64,000 bases of DNA. Origin: Plotosus lineatus. Lineage: Eukaryota; Chordata; Actinopteri; Siluriformes; Plotosidae. A program made the position numbers and the translations under genes. The stretch lies in the NCBI GenBank assembly GCA_024760905.1, contig CM045735.1:25527249-25591248 (forward strand), written 5' to 3'. The stretch's first letter is position 1; each line of letters starts with the position of its first letter. Below, in pieces: positions 43,581-54,350 of this stretch. Below the pieces are notes generated by a model that did no database searches, was not told the origin of the DNA, and saw only the letters and a list, made by a program, of their open reading frames with translations.

Positions 43581-43805
43581 AAGTAATTTTTGCTGGCTGC
43601 CCAATACTTATTGGCCTCCCATTTTCACAAATAAATTGTTTAAAAATCATCCAATGTGATTTCCTGGATGTTTTTTTACATTCTGTCTCTCAAACTTGAT
43701 GTGTACCTATGATGAAAATTACAAACCTCTCTGATCTTTTTAAATGGGTGAACTTGCACATTTTTATATTGCCCAATACTTATTGGCCCCATATATATGC
43801 ACACA

Positions 43806-45428
43806 CAGTGGTATGAAAAAGTATCTGAACCTTTTGGAATTTCTCACATTCCTGCATAAAATCACCATCAAATGTGATCTGATCTTTGTCAAAATTACAC
43901 AAATGAAAAAACAGTCTGCTTTAACTAAAACCACCCAAACATTTATAGGTTTTCATATTTTAATGAGGATAGCATGCAAACAATGACAGAAGGGGGGGGG
44001 ATAAGTAACTGAACCATCTACCTAAGGAGACTTAAAGAGCAATTGAAATCAATTTTTACCAAACAATTTAAGTCAGGTGTGTACCCAATCACTGATGAGT
44101 GGCTTAAAGCTGCCCTGCCCACTATAAAACACACAATCTGGTAAGAATTGTCTTGATGAAAAGCATTGTCTGATGTGCACCATGGCTCACTTAAAAGAGC
44201 TGTCTGAAGACCTGTGATCAAGAATTGTTGATTTGTATAAAGCTGGGAAAGGACACAAAACCATCTCTAAAAGTCTGGATGTTCATCAATCGACAGTCAG
44301 AAGTTGTCTATAAATGGAGAGAGTTTGGCACTGTTGCTTCTCTCCAAAGGAGTGGCCGTCCACCAAAGATGACGCCAAGAGTTCAGCGCAGAATACTCAG
44401 AGAGGTAAAAAGAAGACCCTGGAGTGTCTGCTAAAGACTTACAGAAATCACTGGCACAGTCCAATATCTCTGTGCACACATCAACTATATGTAAAACAAT
44501 GGCCAAGGATGGCGTTCATGGGAGGACTCCAAGGAGGAAGCCACTGCTGTCTAAAAAAAAAAACATTGTTGCTCGTTTAATGTTCGCAAAAAGGCACTTG
44601 GACACTCCACAGAAGTTTTGGCATATTTTGTGGACTGATGAAACCAAAGTTGAATTGTTTGGGAAGAACACACAATGTCATTTGTGGAGGAAACATGGAA
44701 CAGCTCGCCAACATCAACACCTCATCCCCACCGTGAAGCATGGTGGAGGGTGCATCATGGTTTGGGGCTGTTTTGCTGCCTCTGGGCCTGGACAACTTGC
44801 AATCATTAATGGAAAAATGAATTCAAAAGTTTATCAGGATGTTTTGCAGGAAAACCTGAGGCCGTCTGTCAGACAGTTGAAGCTAAAAAGAGGATGGATG
44901 CTGCAACAAAACAATGATCCAAAACACAGAAGTAAATCAACTTCAGAATGGTTTCAGAAGAACAAAATCCACGTTCTGGAGTGGCCAAGTCAAAGTGCAG
45001 ACTTGAACCCCATTGAGATGCTGTGGCATGACCTCAAGACAGTGATTCATGCCAGACATCCCAGGAATCTGACTGAACTACAGCAGTTTTGTAAAGAAGA
45101 ATGGGCCAAGATTAATCCTGATCGATGTGCCAGACTAATCTGCAGCTACAGGAAGTGTCTGCTTGAAGTTATTGCTGCCAAAGGGGGGGGGGGGGGCACA
45201 AAATATTAAATGTGATGGTTCAGTTACTTATTCCTCCCCCTTCTATCATTGTTTGCATGCTATCCTCGTTAGAATATGAAAACCTATAAATATTTGGGTG
45301 GTTTTAATTAAATCAGACACTGTTTTTTCATCTGTGTGATTTTGACAAAGATCAGATCACATTTGATGGTGATTTTATGCAGAAATGTGAGAAATTCCAA
45401 AAGGTTCAGATACTTTTTCATATCACTG
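43806..45428 (+). mobile_element. Tc1-like transposon, second copy of the jakmip2-intron family
   Basis: Ends 'cagtggtatgaaaaagtatctgaacc' and its inverse at 45376-45428. It has the same long terminal repeats and the same transposase as 27452-28947 in the other orientation, and is slightly longer because it keeps the transposase linker. The left flank is CA-rich and the TA is not clear. Confidence 0.9.
44182..45209 (+). pseudogene. Tc1 transposase with a catalytic Asp replaced
   Basis: The N-terminal part in shifted frames (44182-44440) has 'LKELSEDL', 'LYKAGKGHKTISKSL' and the AT-hook linker 'ERSGRPPKMTPR'-type sequence. A long frame (44424-45209) reads 'SAKDLQKSLAQSN', 'ILWTDETKVELFG' (first Asp), 'LQQNNDPKHRS', where the second catalytic Asp is Asn, and 'ADLNPIEMLWHDLK' (Glu). 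It ends in a G12 run at about 45185-45196. It is complementary to the 27593 copy, which keeps the Asp but lacks the linker. Confidence 0.85.
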
Positions 45429-45438
45429 TATATATATA

Positions 45439-46421
45439 CACTATGCTCGTCTACGACCGGTCGACCCTACTACAGCTATAAGATCGGAGTATCTTCGGGC
45501 GTGTATAACTAAGCACACTCAACTGGGCTTTGGTAGCTCAATGCTAACCGCACCCCAGCTAACAAGAAGCCCAGGCGGGAAGGGGCCGAACGACGACTCC
45601 AGCGCTTTGGAATGCAGAGAATGAAGGCCGTCGAGCCGGCTGGTGCAATCGCCTCATCGGGTGTACTCTCCTCGAGCCATGTTTCACAAAAACACAGTTG
45701 ATCCTCTGCGCTGCAATCTGAGCATGAAGCTCGTCCATCTTGTTTCACAGGGACTGAACATTTTCAAGAAGTATGACCGAAAGTGCTAACCAAGTGCCGG
45801 AGACTCTGAGAACTCTGCCTTGGCTTCTTGTTAGCTGGGGTGCGGCCAGCATTGCGAACAAAAAGCTAAGTTTAGCATGCTTAGTTATACACGCCCGAAG
45901 ACTCTTCGATCTTATAGCTGTATTAGGCTCGACCGGTCATAGACGAGCATAGTGCAAAACATGAACAAACAAAACAACAAATAAAACAAATTAAAACAAA
46001 CAAAGAAATAATTTGACTCTGAGAACTCCGCGACGTCGCCCTCAAGGCAGTGCCATCTTGGAGACGTCACTTTAAGACGTCACTCCAAGTTCAATGTAAA
46101 AGGACATGAAGCGTAATAAAGTTTATCCTTTTGGTATCGTTTGTTAAACATGCTACAGAACATAAAATCTCACGCGCAAACATTAGCTTAAATACTGTAC
46201 TGGAATAATAATCAAAAAATACTTTAATACTAGTGTTTTACAACAGTATATGCTGTATAATGTTTATATTTAATCATCAATAAATATAACAGTAAAAATT
46301 GAAAAGTTTTTCTTAATCATGACTACATTTTACTACATTAATACTGTATTAATGAGTAAGATTGTCTATAGAACATGTCTAAGAAGCATATTTTAGCACA
46401 TGTAATAGATACCAAGTACAG
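45439..46421 (-). mobile_element. Composite pogo B/LINE unit, copy 2, with a palindromic end
   Basis: Opposite orientation to 31497-32630. It has the LINE-derived part (minus-strand frame 45748-45509: 'LCFCETWLEESTPDEAIAPAGSTAF', endonuclease start; 'gcagcgcagagg-tcaactg' ORF1 coiled coil) and then the same junction into 'tccaagatggc'/'ccatcttggagacgtcact' and pogo B interior at 46020-46300. Two 77-bp inverted arms (45439-45515 and 45878-45954) bracket the LINE segment. Confidence 0.6.
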
Positions 46422-46962
46422 TAGGCCCTTGACTATTCGAGGTTTTGCACTCGCGGTTTGAGTATTCACGGACTGCCGAGCAGCTCGCACGTGATTCAAA
46501 TTCAGCCAATGGCTGTCCTACTTCCTGCTGATTGGTTGAGGTGATGTCATGCCCCCTTTTCCTCATTCGCGCACAAGTTGGTAATGAGCCATTTTTAGTG
46601 TATTTTAATTACCAGTGAAGTTCTATGATGTCACTCAAACGCCTGCTTAAGCACCACAAAAAGGTAATGAGGTTGGATGTCTCTTCTGAAGAAATAAGAC
46701 TTTCTCTGGAAGAAACGACAGTTTCCTCTGAAGTCACATTTTACGACATTAATACTGTATTAATGAGTAAGGCTGTCTATAGAATGTGTTTAAGAAACAT
46801 ATTTTAGCGCATGTAATAGATACATAGTATTTTACTTACAGCTGCTCATTCGCACATGTGACATCATACACAGGGTTTTACTTCCGGGTCCAGAACTCGC
46901 CGATTACCTCGATTCGCGGGAGGGCCCAGAATCGAACCCCCCGCGAATGTCAAGGGCCTCCT
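46422..46962 (+). mobile_element. Pogo family B, complete non-autonomous copy (541 bp)
   Basis: Left CAGTAGGCCCTTGACTATTCG, right 'cgcgaatgtcaagggcctcctgtg' (inverted). 'aatactgtattaatgagtaag-ctgtctatagaa-tgt-taagaa' at 46748-46790 is also present at 46340-46385 just outside, so two B pieces lie side by side. A start-like ATG at 46628 reads only 'MSLKRLLKHHKKV' before diverging. Confidence 0.78.
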
Positions 46963-47132
<170 letters not shown>

Positions 47133-47147
47133 ATACACACACATACC

Positions 47148-47497
47148 ACATCTTTTCCTTTCAGCTGCTTTCTTTAGGGGTCACCACAGAAAATCTTCTG
47201 TCTCCATCTTACCCTGTCCTCTGCATCTTCTTCTCTTACGTCAATGACCTTTATGTCCTCCTTCACCACATCCATAAATTTCTTCCTTGGTCTTCCTCTA
47301 GGCCTTTTGCCTGGCGGTTCCAACCTCCGCATCCTTCTACCAATACATTCACTATACCTCCTCTGTACATGTCCAAACCATCTCAATCTAGCCTCTCTGA
47401 CTTTGTTTCCAATACCTCTTACATCTGCTGTCCCTCTGATGTACTCATTCCTGATCCTATCCATCCTCGTTACTCCAAAGGGAACCTCAACATTTTC
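47148..47497 (-). mobile_element. RTE-type LINE 3' end fragment
   Basis: Encodes the C-terminal '-MDRIRNEYIRGTADVRGIGNKVREARLRWFGHVQRR' to '-RWRQKIFCGDP' (47464-47174). The 3' end is at about 47148. Both sides abut simple repeats, so no target duplication is visible. Confidence 0.85.
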
Positions 47498-47634
47498 AGA
47501 TATATATAATTTTCTGAGCAGATCCTTCTGTAATCACCTGAAGAGAGAGGATGGTTTCACCACCCCTCGAAACAGATCTGTAGTGATAAATGAAGTTTAA
47601 ATCGAAAGTCTTTGTCCTGTCCTTTTATTTATAC
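47498..47634. other. Short unclassified spacer
   Basis: Contains 'gatctgtagtgataaatgaag'. No gene. Confidence 0.35.
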
Positions 47635-47636
47635 AG

Positions 47637-48418
47637 TAAAACCTCCGCTGACGAACGCTTAAGCTCACGAACTTTTCGCCTCAAGAACATTAAATTTGCG
47701 AGCATATAGTCTCTGCTGACGAACTAGTTTTCGGCGGACGAATCAAACCACGCGGTCGAACAGCGCCACGGTGGCGGCCACGAGAAGCTGACGCACGCTC
47801 ATGGCGTCACAGTTCGTCACCCCCTTTCTTTGAATGCGGAAGTGGTTTGTGTTTGATAGACATTTTGGACCATATTGAGTGTACTTTTGCTTTTATGGGA
47901 CCGAAAAAGACCCCACCACAGGCGGAGATCATTGAAAAACACGAACGAGGTGTGCGTTTGTGTGACTTAGCGTCCCAGTACCAGTACGCTAAGTCTACCA
48001 TTGCTCCCATCCTTAAGAACAAGGAAGCTATTAAGGGTGCGTGTGTGGCTAAGGGTGTTTCCAAACAGTAGGCGTTTCCAAACACTCCTTCCAAACAGTA
48101 AGTCCCTCCCTCTCTCCTCCTCCCACTCCATTCCATCAAGCCATCAACTACCATCACAAAGGTAAATAAAACGACTTTATTATACAGTACAGTTTATTTC
48201 TTTAATTACAATACAATAGCACATTTATTATACATAAAATAAGGTATATTTTTGTGTAGTTTTAAGGCTTATTTAGTAGAAAATTATGTTTTATGGGGAC
48301 CTGGGAACGGATTTTCTCATTTTAATGGTTTCTTATAGGAAATAAATGTTCGGATGACGAACTTTTCGCCTTACACAAACTTTCTGGGAACCAATTATGT
48401 TCGTGAGCAGAGTTATCA

Positions 48419-48420
<2 letters not shown>
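47637..48420 (+). mobile_element. Pogo/Tigger family C, copy 2, uninterrupted (784 bp)
   Basis: Left CAGTAAAACCTCCGCTGACG and right 'gttcgtgagcagagttatcactg' with TA outside both. It keeps the N-terminal transposase frame at 47895-48071 and AATAAA-rich noncoding DNA. It provides the empty site for the CR1 insertion of copy 1. Confidence 0.85.
47895..48071 (+). pseudogene. Tigger transposase helix-turn-helix ORF (family C, copy 2)
   Basis: 'MGPKKTPPQAEIIEKHERG' and '-LCDLASQYQYAKSTIAPILKNKEAIKG', 58 codons to a stop at 48069. It is open, with only a few differences from 36756-36580. It has a DNA-binding fold only; no catalytic part. Confidence 0.78.

Positions 48421-48475
<55 letters not shown>
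48421..48475. repeat. (TA)n array
   Basis: About 27 TA units. Confidence 0.95.
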
Positions 48476-48478
<3 letters not shown>

Positions 48479-48654
48479 GTCTTCGGCTTTTCCCCTTTTA
48501 CTCAGGAGTCGCCACAGCGAATCATCTGATTCACACGTTTGATTTGGCAGAGGTTTTACGTCAGAGGTTTTGCCCTTCCTGTCACAACCCTTTTTAGCAA
48601 GGGACAGAAACACGCTGACGACTTTGCAGCCTACTCTTTACGAAAGTCAGCAAT
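48476..48654 (-). mobile_element. tRNA-SINE, head missing, fused to a Tc1 fragment
   Basis: The 3' body of the SINE runs from 'cttcggcttttccccttttactcaggagtcgcc' to 'ctttacgaaagtcagcaatggt', then abruptly Tc1 sequence. The tRNA head is absent. Confidence 0.8.
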
Positions 48655-48659
48655 GGTGT

Positions 48660-49620
48660 GATGGGATTTTCGCCCACTCGTCTCTGCAGAACTGTATTGA
48701 GATCAACCAAATTGGATGGTTTTCAGGCAAGAACAGCCTTTTTAAGATCAGTCCACAGCATCACAATAGGGTTCAGGTCAGGGCTTTGACTAAGCCACTC
48801 CAAAACCCTCATTTTGTTCTTTTTAGCCATTCTGAAGTGGACCTGCTGGTGTGTGTCAGATCATTGTCTTGCTGCAGAGCCCAGGTGTGCTTTAGCTTGA
48901 GTTCTAGAACTGATGGACAAACATTCTTTGCCAGGATTTCTTGATAGCGAGCAGAATTCATGGTTTCATTAATCGTGACAAGTCGCCCAGGTTCTGAAGC
49001 AGCAAAGAAGGCCCAGATCATCACACTTCTATGACCACGTTTCACTGTTGGCACAATGTTCTTTTTATCAAATGCAGTGTTGCTTTTGCGCCAGATGTAA
49101 CAGGATTCATTTGTCCCAAAAAGTTCAACTTTAGTTTCATCAGTCCAGAGGACATTATCCCAAAAGCTTTGGGGATGATCAAGATGATTTTTGACAAAAG
49201 TGAGTTGTGCTTTGATATTCTTTTTTTTCAACAGTAGCTTTCACCTTGGAACTGTTCCTTCGATGCCATTTTTGCCTGGTGTCTTTCTGATGGTGGAGTC
49301 ATGAACATCGATATTAACTGAGGCAAGTGAGGCTTGTAGTTGTTTAGAAGTGTTTTTTGGATCGTTTGTGACTTCTCCAGTTAGTCTGCACCGTGCTCAT
49401 GGGGTAATTTTGGTAGATCAGCCACTCATAAGAAGGGTCACCACTGTGCCTTGCCTTTTTCCTTTATGGATAATGGCTCGGACAGTGGTCCATTGGAGTC
49501 CCAAAGATTTACCAATGACTTTGTATCCCTTCCAAGACCGAGACATCTCTATAAACTTCTTTTTTGTTTGCTCTTGAAGCTCACTGGATCGCAGTATGAT
49601 GATGCGTGTTCAGTATGGCC
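48660..49620 (-). pseudogene. Tc1 transposase, nearly whole but frameshifted
   Basis: The frame 49231-48809 reads 'LTFVKNHLDHPQSFWDNVLWTDETKVELFG' (first Asp), 'VMIWAFFAASEPGRLVTINETMNSARYQEIL', 'ALQQDNDLTHTS' (second Asp) and '-SEWLKRTK'. The Glu block follows in another frame near 48760 ('LSQSPDLNPI'). The N-terminal part (49270-49590, 'KKFIEMSRSW', 'GTPMDHC') is in other frames. Not functional. Confidence 0.78.
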
Positions 49621-49729
49621 TACCTCACCTTGTCAGACAGGTTTTATGTTAGGGATCTCCTGATTGGAAATGTCCGGCAGCAAACAGGACTGGGTGTGGA
49701 CATGAAATTGAACTCAGTTTTTCCCAATA

Positions 49730-50671
49730 CAGTCATTCCTTGCCACTTTGCGGCTCGAAGTTTGCAGTCTCAGTGCATCGCGGTATTTTCCATAAGTATC
49801 CAAAATCAAAAAATATTCATAAAAATTTCAAAATTCGTGCTGAAACTCACATGTACGCAAGCGGAAGGCAGGGACCCAAGGCAAGCTGCATCCACTGTTT
49901 ACAAACGACAGACTGAACATGCCCCTCCTTCAGTCCCAGTTCAGGCAGGGACCGCTCACTCAACTCAATTTCGCAAGCTGATTGGCTTAGACATGTGATG
50001 CTGTAGCCTCGCACATTCCTGCGGGAATTTTTGTGATTTTGTGATCTTATAGTGTTTGTGACACCCTTAAAAATGCCTCCTAAACGTCCTGCACCATCTA
50101 AGGCATCCAATGAGCCCAAGAAAAAGCAAAATATGATGACAGTGACCCAAAAAGTGAAATTACTAGATATGTTGACGGCGGGCAATACATATGCCCATGT
50201 AGCACGCCATTACGGCATAAATGAATCTACCATGCGTTACATCAAAAAAGACTAAGTGAAGCACCTCCTGCTGATGATCCAATGCCTCTCGAATCTGACG
50301 AAGAGGCATTACCTGACTTGGAATAAAGCTCTCAATAACCTGTGCAGTAAATCATCATCTTCATCATCTTCACTTCACCTTCATCGTACTGCATAGGTCT
50401 CTCATTGTCTTTTTTTGGATTAACATCAAGCAGAGAAGAGCTATTGTCAGGTGAGTACAGTACTTAAAGTATTTATATATAAATTCTATTTAAATATTAA
50501 TACATTACAGTACTTACATATGCATATAACTAACATTTAATATACACTTCTTGATATTGTATAGATGCGAAAACGTATTGTAGTAATGAGAGGGGTGATC
50601 CTACTTCGCGCTTTTTTGATTATTACGGCCAGGTCTAGTCTATATTATCCGAGAAATCCAAGGGATGATTG
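49730..50671 (+). mobile_element. Pogo/Tigger family F, copy 2 (942 bp), inside Tc1
   Basis: Left CAGTCATTCCTTGCCAC, right (inverted) CAATCATCCCTTGG, TA on both sides. It keeps the transposase start and end but not the catalytic middle. An older Tc1 is its host. Confidence 0.86.
50073..50255 (+). pseudogene. Tigger transposase remnant (family F): HTH part plus C-terminal end
   Basis: The ATG at 50073 reads 'MPPKRPAPSKASNEPKKKQ', then 'LLDMLTAGNTYAHVARHYGINESTMRYIKKD' (CENP-B-type helix-turn-helix), then a stop. Just after, another frame gives 'LSEAPPADDPMPLESDEEALPDLE' (about 50258-50324) with a stop, a typical acidic C-terminus. The D-D-D core has been deleted between them. Confidence 0.78.
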
Positions 50672-50995
50672 TAATAGGATTAATAACAATTACTTGACCT
50701 TTTAACAGGGGGGAAATTACTTTTTCAAAGAGGTTCATGTAGGTTTGGATAGGATTTTTCTCTTAACAAATCAAATCACAACAGGAAAACTGATTTTTTT
50801 TAATACTTGGGTTATCTTTGTGTAATGTTTAAATTTGTTTGATGATCTGAAAAAGTTAATTGTGACAAAGGTGCAAAAAAGTAAAAAATCAGTAAGGGGC
50901 AAAACTTTAGCACAGCACTGTATACAGTTTATATCTTAATTAATTCCGCAAGGAAAATTATTGCCTCTGCATTTAACCCCTCCAACGTGAGCACG

Positions 50996-50996
<1 letters not shown>

Positions 50997-51046
<50 letters not shown>
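50997..51046. repeat. (CA)n microsatellite
   Basis: About 25 CA units. Confidence 0.95.
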
Positions 51047-51050
<4 letters not shown>

Positions 51051-51061
51051 AATGTTTTGGG

Positions 51062-51345
51062 GTTTTTACACCCGAGCCATAGTGGCTCATCAGGCCGGTG
51101 CTTATTCTGTAGTGGGAAGCGACCAGGAGTCCAACTCCTCCTGGATGGGACACTCCTCCTTCGCAGGTTACCTTCCCAGTATATTTTTCTGGTACCCATT
51201 TATACTGCTGAGTGAACAGAGGCACACTTGTGGTTGAGACCTTGCCCAGGGTCTTAGCACAGTGAGGGTCTCAGTGGGATTCGAACTCACAACCTCCCAG
51301 TAATAAGCGCAGCACCCTAACCACTACACCACCGGCCTCATTGTA
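51062..51345 (-). mobile_element. Second tRNA-derived SINE family, full length
   Basis: Target duplication CAAATGTTTTGGG at 51049-51061 and 51346-51358. Reversed, the head reads 'GGTGGTGTAGTGGTTAGG' (A box) and 'GAGGTTGTGAGTTCGAATCCC' (B box). The body has 'ggtacccatttatactgctgagtgaacagaggca'-type sequence in a different order from the 42610 SINE, so it is a separate family. Confidence 0.85.
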
Positions 51346-51374
51346 CAAATGTTTTGGGTATCCTTTTTTTTGTA

Positions 51375-51440
51375 TAAATTACAGCTATAAGGGTCCCAGC
51401 CACCCTGAAATTCTAACTAGGATTACGCAGTTCAGAAATG
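51375..51440 (+). repeat. Fragment of a dispersed 3' tail repeat
   Basis: 'ccaccctgaaattctaactaggattacgcagttcagaaatga' resembles 40395-40435 and the common fish tail '-aggatgaagcggttcag'. Confidence 0.5.
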
Positions 51441-51493
51441 AAATTTTCTTGTTTTTTCAGCGTTTATCTGATACTGGTTATCTCGCTCTAGAC

Positions 51494-53147
51494 CAGAGGT
51501 GGGCAAACATTTTGACCCGGGGACCACATTGACTTAAAATTTGACAGATGGGCCGGGTCAGCACAAGATATGATAAAAAATACATTTTTTAACAGTACAG
51601 AAACAAAAACTAAACAAACAAAAAAAAAAAAAACCAGGAAAAAGGCATTAAAATATTCACATAGCCTTTAGGTGGAACAGTATTGTTGGTCACCCATTTT
51701 TGCTAGTGCATCGAAGTCTGGTGGCAATTATCTTGTGGTTCTCAAAACAGATTTGAGGTGTTCATCTCTCAACTTGGACATGTGGGCTGCTTTGTTGGTG
51801 TTCATAACACTAAAAGTCTGTTCACACACATATGTCAAGCCAAATAACACCAGCATCCTCTGTGCCGTCTTCTTGATGTTTGGAAATTTGGCTGCACTTA
51901 ATGAAGCGTAAAACTCATCCAGTTCAAGGGAGTTGAACTTCTCCTTTAGCATCATGTCACATTGGAGAGCAATCGGTTCCAACTGCAACTCCTATAGTAT
52001 CGTTTCAGGCTCTTGTGAAAATGGACATGGCACCAGCTGAAGCTGTCAATTTCTTCAAAATCACAAAACCAACAGCAGAATTCTTCATGCAGGTCATCCA
52101 GTGATTTCCTGGATTTGTTCACATGTTGCGGGGCCTCTTTTAACATGGCCAGTATGGCGGAAACAAGCGACTTGTCTGACATTTGCTTTGAAAATAAAAC
52201 TAGCCTGGTTTTGAAGGCTCTGACGTTTTTCTTGGATTTCATTCGCAAACTACTTTTCCCTTATAGCTTCACATTCAGCTCGTTTATGTGGGTCAGTTTG
52301 TCCACAGAAAAAGAGAAATCACAGCCAATCTGTGTCTTTCAGCTCAGAAACATCCTCAGTGTTCTCAAGGAGCATCAAAAATGAAATCTGTTTGAGCTCC
52401 AACACTCGTTGACATAATTTCCCCAAACCGAACCAGCAGACATTAGAACGTAAAGCAAGTGGTCTGCGTCAGATCCTTCATGAAAACGAATAAACTGACG
52501 ACGGTGAAGTCCCGTCGTTCGAATAAACTTAACAGGTTTCATAACCGGCTTCACTACATGCTCAAGATGTACCACAGATTTACACAGTGCTTCCTGGGTG
52601 AATTATGCATATATCCTCATGCTTGATTGTTCGATGGAACTTACTCGGATGAAGGTGTTTTGCTGAGCCTGCAAGCTCGCAATCAGCCTATCAGCGGTAG
52701 TCAGACGTTCTTGTGGTGATAGGTTGTTGGTGTAATTAGCATGCTTGGTGGAAAAGTGGAAGCTGATGTCTTCTTTTAAAACCGAAATGGTTTCTGGGCA
52801 AATAAGACATGTAGCCTTTGACCTTACTTCAGTAAAAAAGTATTTAGGTGTCCATTCCTTATGAACCACCCGGCACTCATTGTCCACTTTTCTTTTCTCC
52901 GACATTGCTACTGATGGGCTCTATGCAGTAGAAGAGTGATAACAGGAAGTGGCTTGAGCTCCGCAAAAGCAACGGACTGCATCTAATGCCCCATTGATGT
53001 TGAAATACTATCATTACAAGTCAAAGTCAAATGAATGCAATCGATCAATCATTCGCATCAAACATGAATTCTGTACCAATCAATCTTCGGCCAGCCAGAT
53101 TAAAAAGACAAATGGGCCAGATGTGGCCTGCAGTTTGCCCACTCCTG
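51494..53147 (-). mobile_element. hAT transposon (GTF2IRD2/Charlie-like) with perfect 8-bp target duplication
   Basis: Target duplication CTCTAGAC at 51486-51493 and 53148-53155. Termini CAGAGGTGGGCAAAC and, inverted, CAGGAGTGGGCAAAC. The transposase is on the minus strand, with the middle deleted. 1654 bp. Confidence 0.93.
51728..52905 (-). pseudogene. hAT transposase, internally deleted
   Basis: The ATG at 52905 starts 'MSEKRKVDNECRVVHKEWTPKYFF' and a BED-like C2HC/C2H2 finger ('CLICPETISVLKEDISFHFSTKH', about residues 33-55). A middle piece (52575-52375) reads '-FIRTTGLHRRQF'. Then come 'CCWFCDFEEIDSF' and the C-terminal dimerisation block 'SLSAAKFPNIKKTAQRMLVLFGLTYVCEQTFSVMN' (51910-51800). 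The catalytic D-D region is largely missing and frames shift. The family is that of the fish proteins annotated as GTF2-I repeat domain-containing 2. Confidence 0.82.
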
Positions 53148-53466
53148 CTCTAGACTAAAAAGGTAAGAGATTTTTTAAAGGGAGGCTTCACTTAAAGTCA
53201 CAGAAAATAAAAGCGCATCTAACATGAAGAATATGTCTTTAATTGCTTACCACAACAAAATCTCCGTAAAAATGAGCCTGGCGGGCATAGATAATTCAAC
53301 TTTTATTACTCCTATCATGCAGGTCCGTAGTATCCGCCATTTTCTACGAGTCACGTGATCAAAACAAGGTCAGTGACGTCAGTGGTGCTCAATCCGCCAT
53401 ACACTCGGTTTATACACAGACGAATACACACGTGCCTTTGACATTCTGCCCTTTTTTATTCACAAA

Positions 53467-53904
53467 ATGGCCCAGAATCATGAGAATACCAATTCAGATT
53501 CTGAGATCGGAGACAAAGAATTCGTTAACCTGATGTTGAATGCAAATGTGGACGAAGACCAGTCAGAGGAATTTCAGCCGCATCGCTTTCAACCTCGCAG
53601 ACGACAAGATGAACAACAACAGCCGGCAGCCCAAGACGATGCAGGTTGTGAGCACGATGACTCAGGGACTTTCCTGAGGGACATCGATTTGGGGGCAAGG
53701 GTTGGACAACCTGCTGATCAGTGGTGTACTTGTAATGGCCCCTGTGAATATATGAGATGGCCACTGATGAATTTATGCTGTCATGAGCTGGAAGAGCTGC
53801 ACGAACAACTATTGCATGATGACCTGGATTGCATCCTCCAGCACATGGACTTTAATATGGTGGTGTTAAACCCAGTTATCTTGCGTAGACTTTGGTTGCT
53901 ATGA
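53467..53904 (+). CDS. P2X7-tail-like Cys-rich protein of the TTAA element (145 aa)
   Basis: Open from the ATG at 53467 to the stop at 53902-53904. Residues 1-80 are acidic and Gln/Arg-rich and probably disordered. Residues 86-93 read 'WCTCNGPC', 104-105 are 'CC' followed by 'HELEELHEQL', and 122 is a Cys in 'CILQHMDFNMVVLNPVILR'. This matches the spacing of the P2X7 receptor cytoplasmic tail (W-C-x-C-x-x-C, C-C-x-x, C-I...V-L). A second frame stays open over about 53889-54116, overlapping the stop, so the protein may once have been longer. No membrane span is present, so it is not a receptor. It is probably a DNA-binding or accessory protein of the transposon, now of unknown activity. Confidence 0.6.
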   Translation: MAQNHENTNSDSEIGDKEFVNLMLNANVDEDQSEEFQPHRFQPRRRQDEQQQPAAQDDAGCEHDDSGTFLRDIDLGARVGQPADQWCTCNGPCEYMRWPLMNLCCHELEELHEQLLHDDLDCILQHMDFNMVVLNPVILRRLWLL

Positions 53905-54051
53905 AGGACGTCAAGAGAAGGAGCCTGGAAGAACCCATTCAGAACAGCTAAGCCTCCTCATGGGTGTAGCTGCGTTTAGCCCTATCTACACCATGTACAC
54001 TGCAGTTCGCCTACATGGCTTGTATCACTGTTTGTCAAAACAGGACAATAG

Positions 54052-54350
54052 TAGGGCTATCATTGACAATCGGAATATCGGCGATTTAATTATGTCGATC
54101 GATAATCGATACCTATAAAAGGGATATCGATACTTCTAACATTATAGCTTTCCTGTGTTCATGACAGCGTCTGTAGTAAATGCCATTTTCAATGACACCC
54201 CGAGTAAATTGTATGCCCGCCTCTCTGTATGGTAAATGGTATGTCCCTGTTTCTGGTGTGCCGTCAGAAGCGCGTGTTCTCAACAGCACGGAACATTTTG
54301 AACAAGAAGAGACACTTATCACCGTATAATGCAGATATGTGCATCTTCTG
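54052..54350 (-). mobile_element. hAT fragment related to 33677-34507
   Basis: 'tagggctatcattgacaatcggaatatcgg' and 'ctgtgttcatgacagcgtctgtagtaaatgccattttcaatgacac' are reverse complements of the last 450 bp of the other copy, with an internal gap. Truncated at about 54350. Confidence 0.75.

Larger units (their letters stand above)
41864..43790 (+). mobile_element. Tc1-like transposon interrupted by a SINE
   Basis: TA at 41862-41863. The left terminus CAGTGGGGCCAATCAGTATTGGG is paired with the inverted right end near 43730-43790 ('tatattgcccaatacttattggcccc'); the repeats also share 'gtgcaagttcacccatttaaaaaga'. A transposase lies on the plus strand and a SINE at 42610-42963. The right TA is blurred by TA repeats. 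Confidence 0.85.
48655..50920 (-). mobile_element. Tc1-like transposon with pogo F inserted, left end missing
   Basis: The right terminus 'gcacagcactg' is followed by TA at 50921. The transposase is on the minus strand. It is interrupted by pogo F at 49730-50671, whose TA target (49728-49729 and 50672-50673) is preserved. The left terminal repeat was lost at the SINE junction. Confidence 0.82.
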
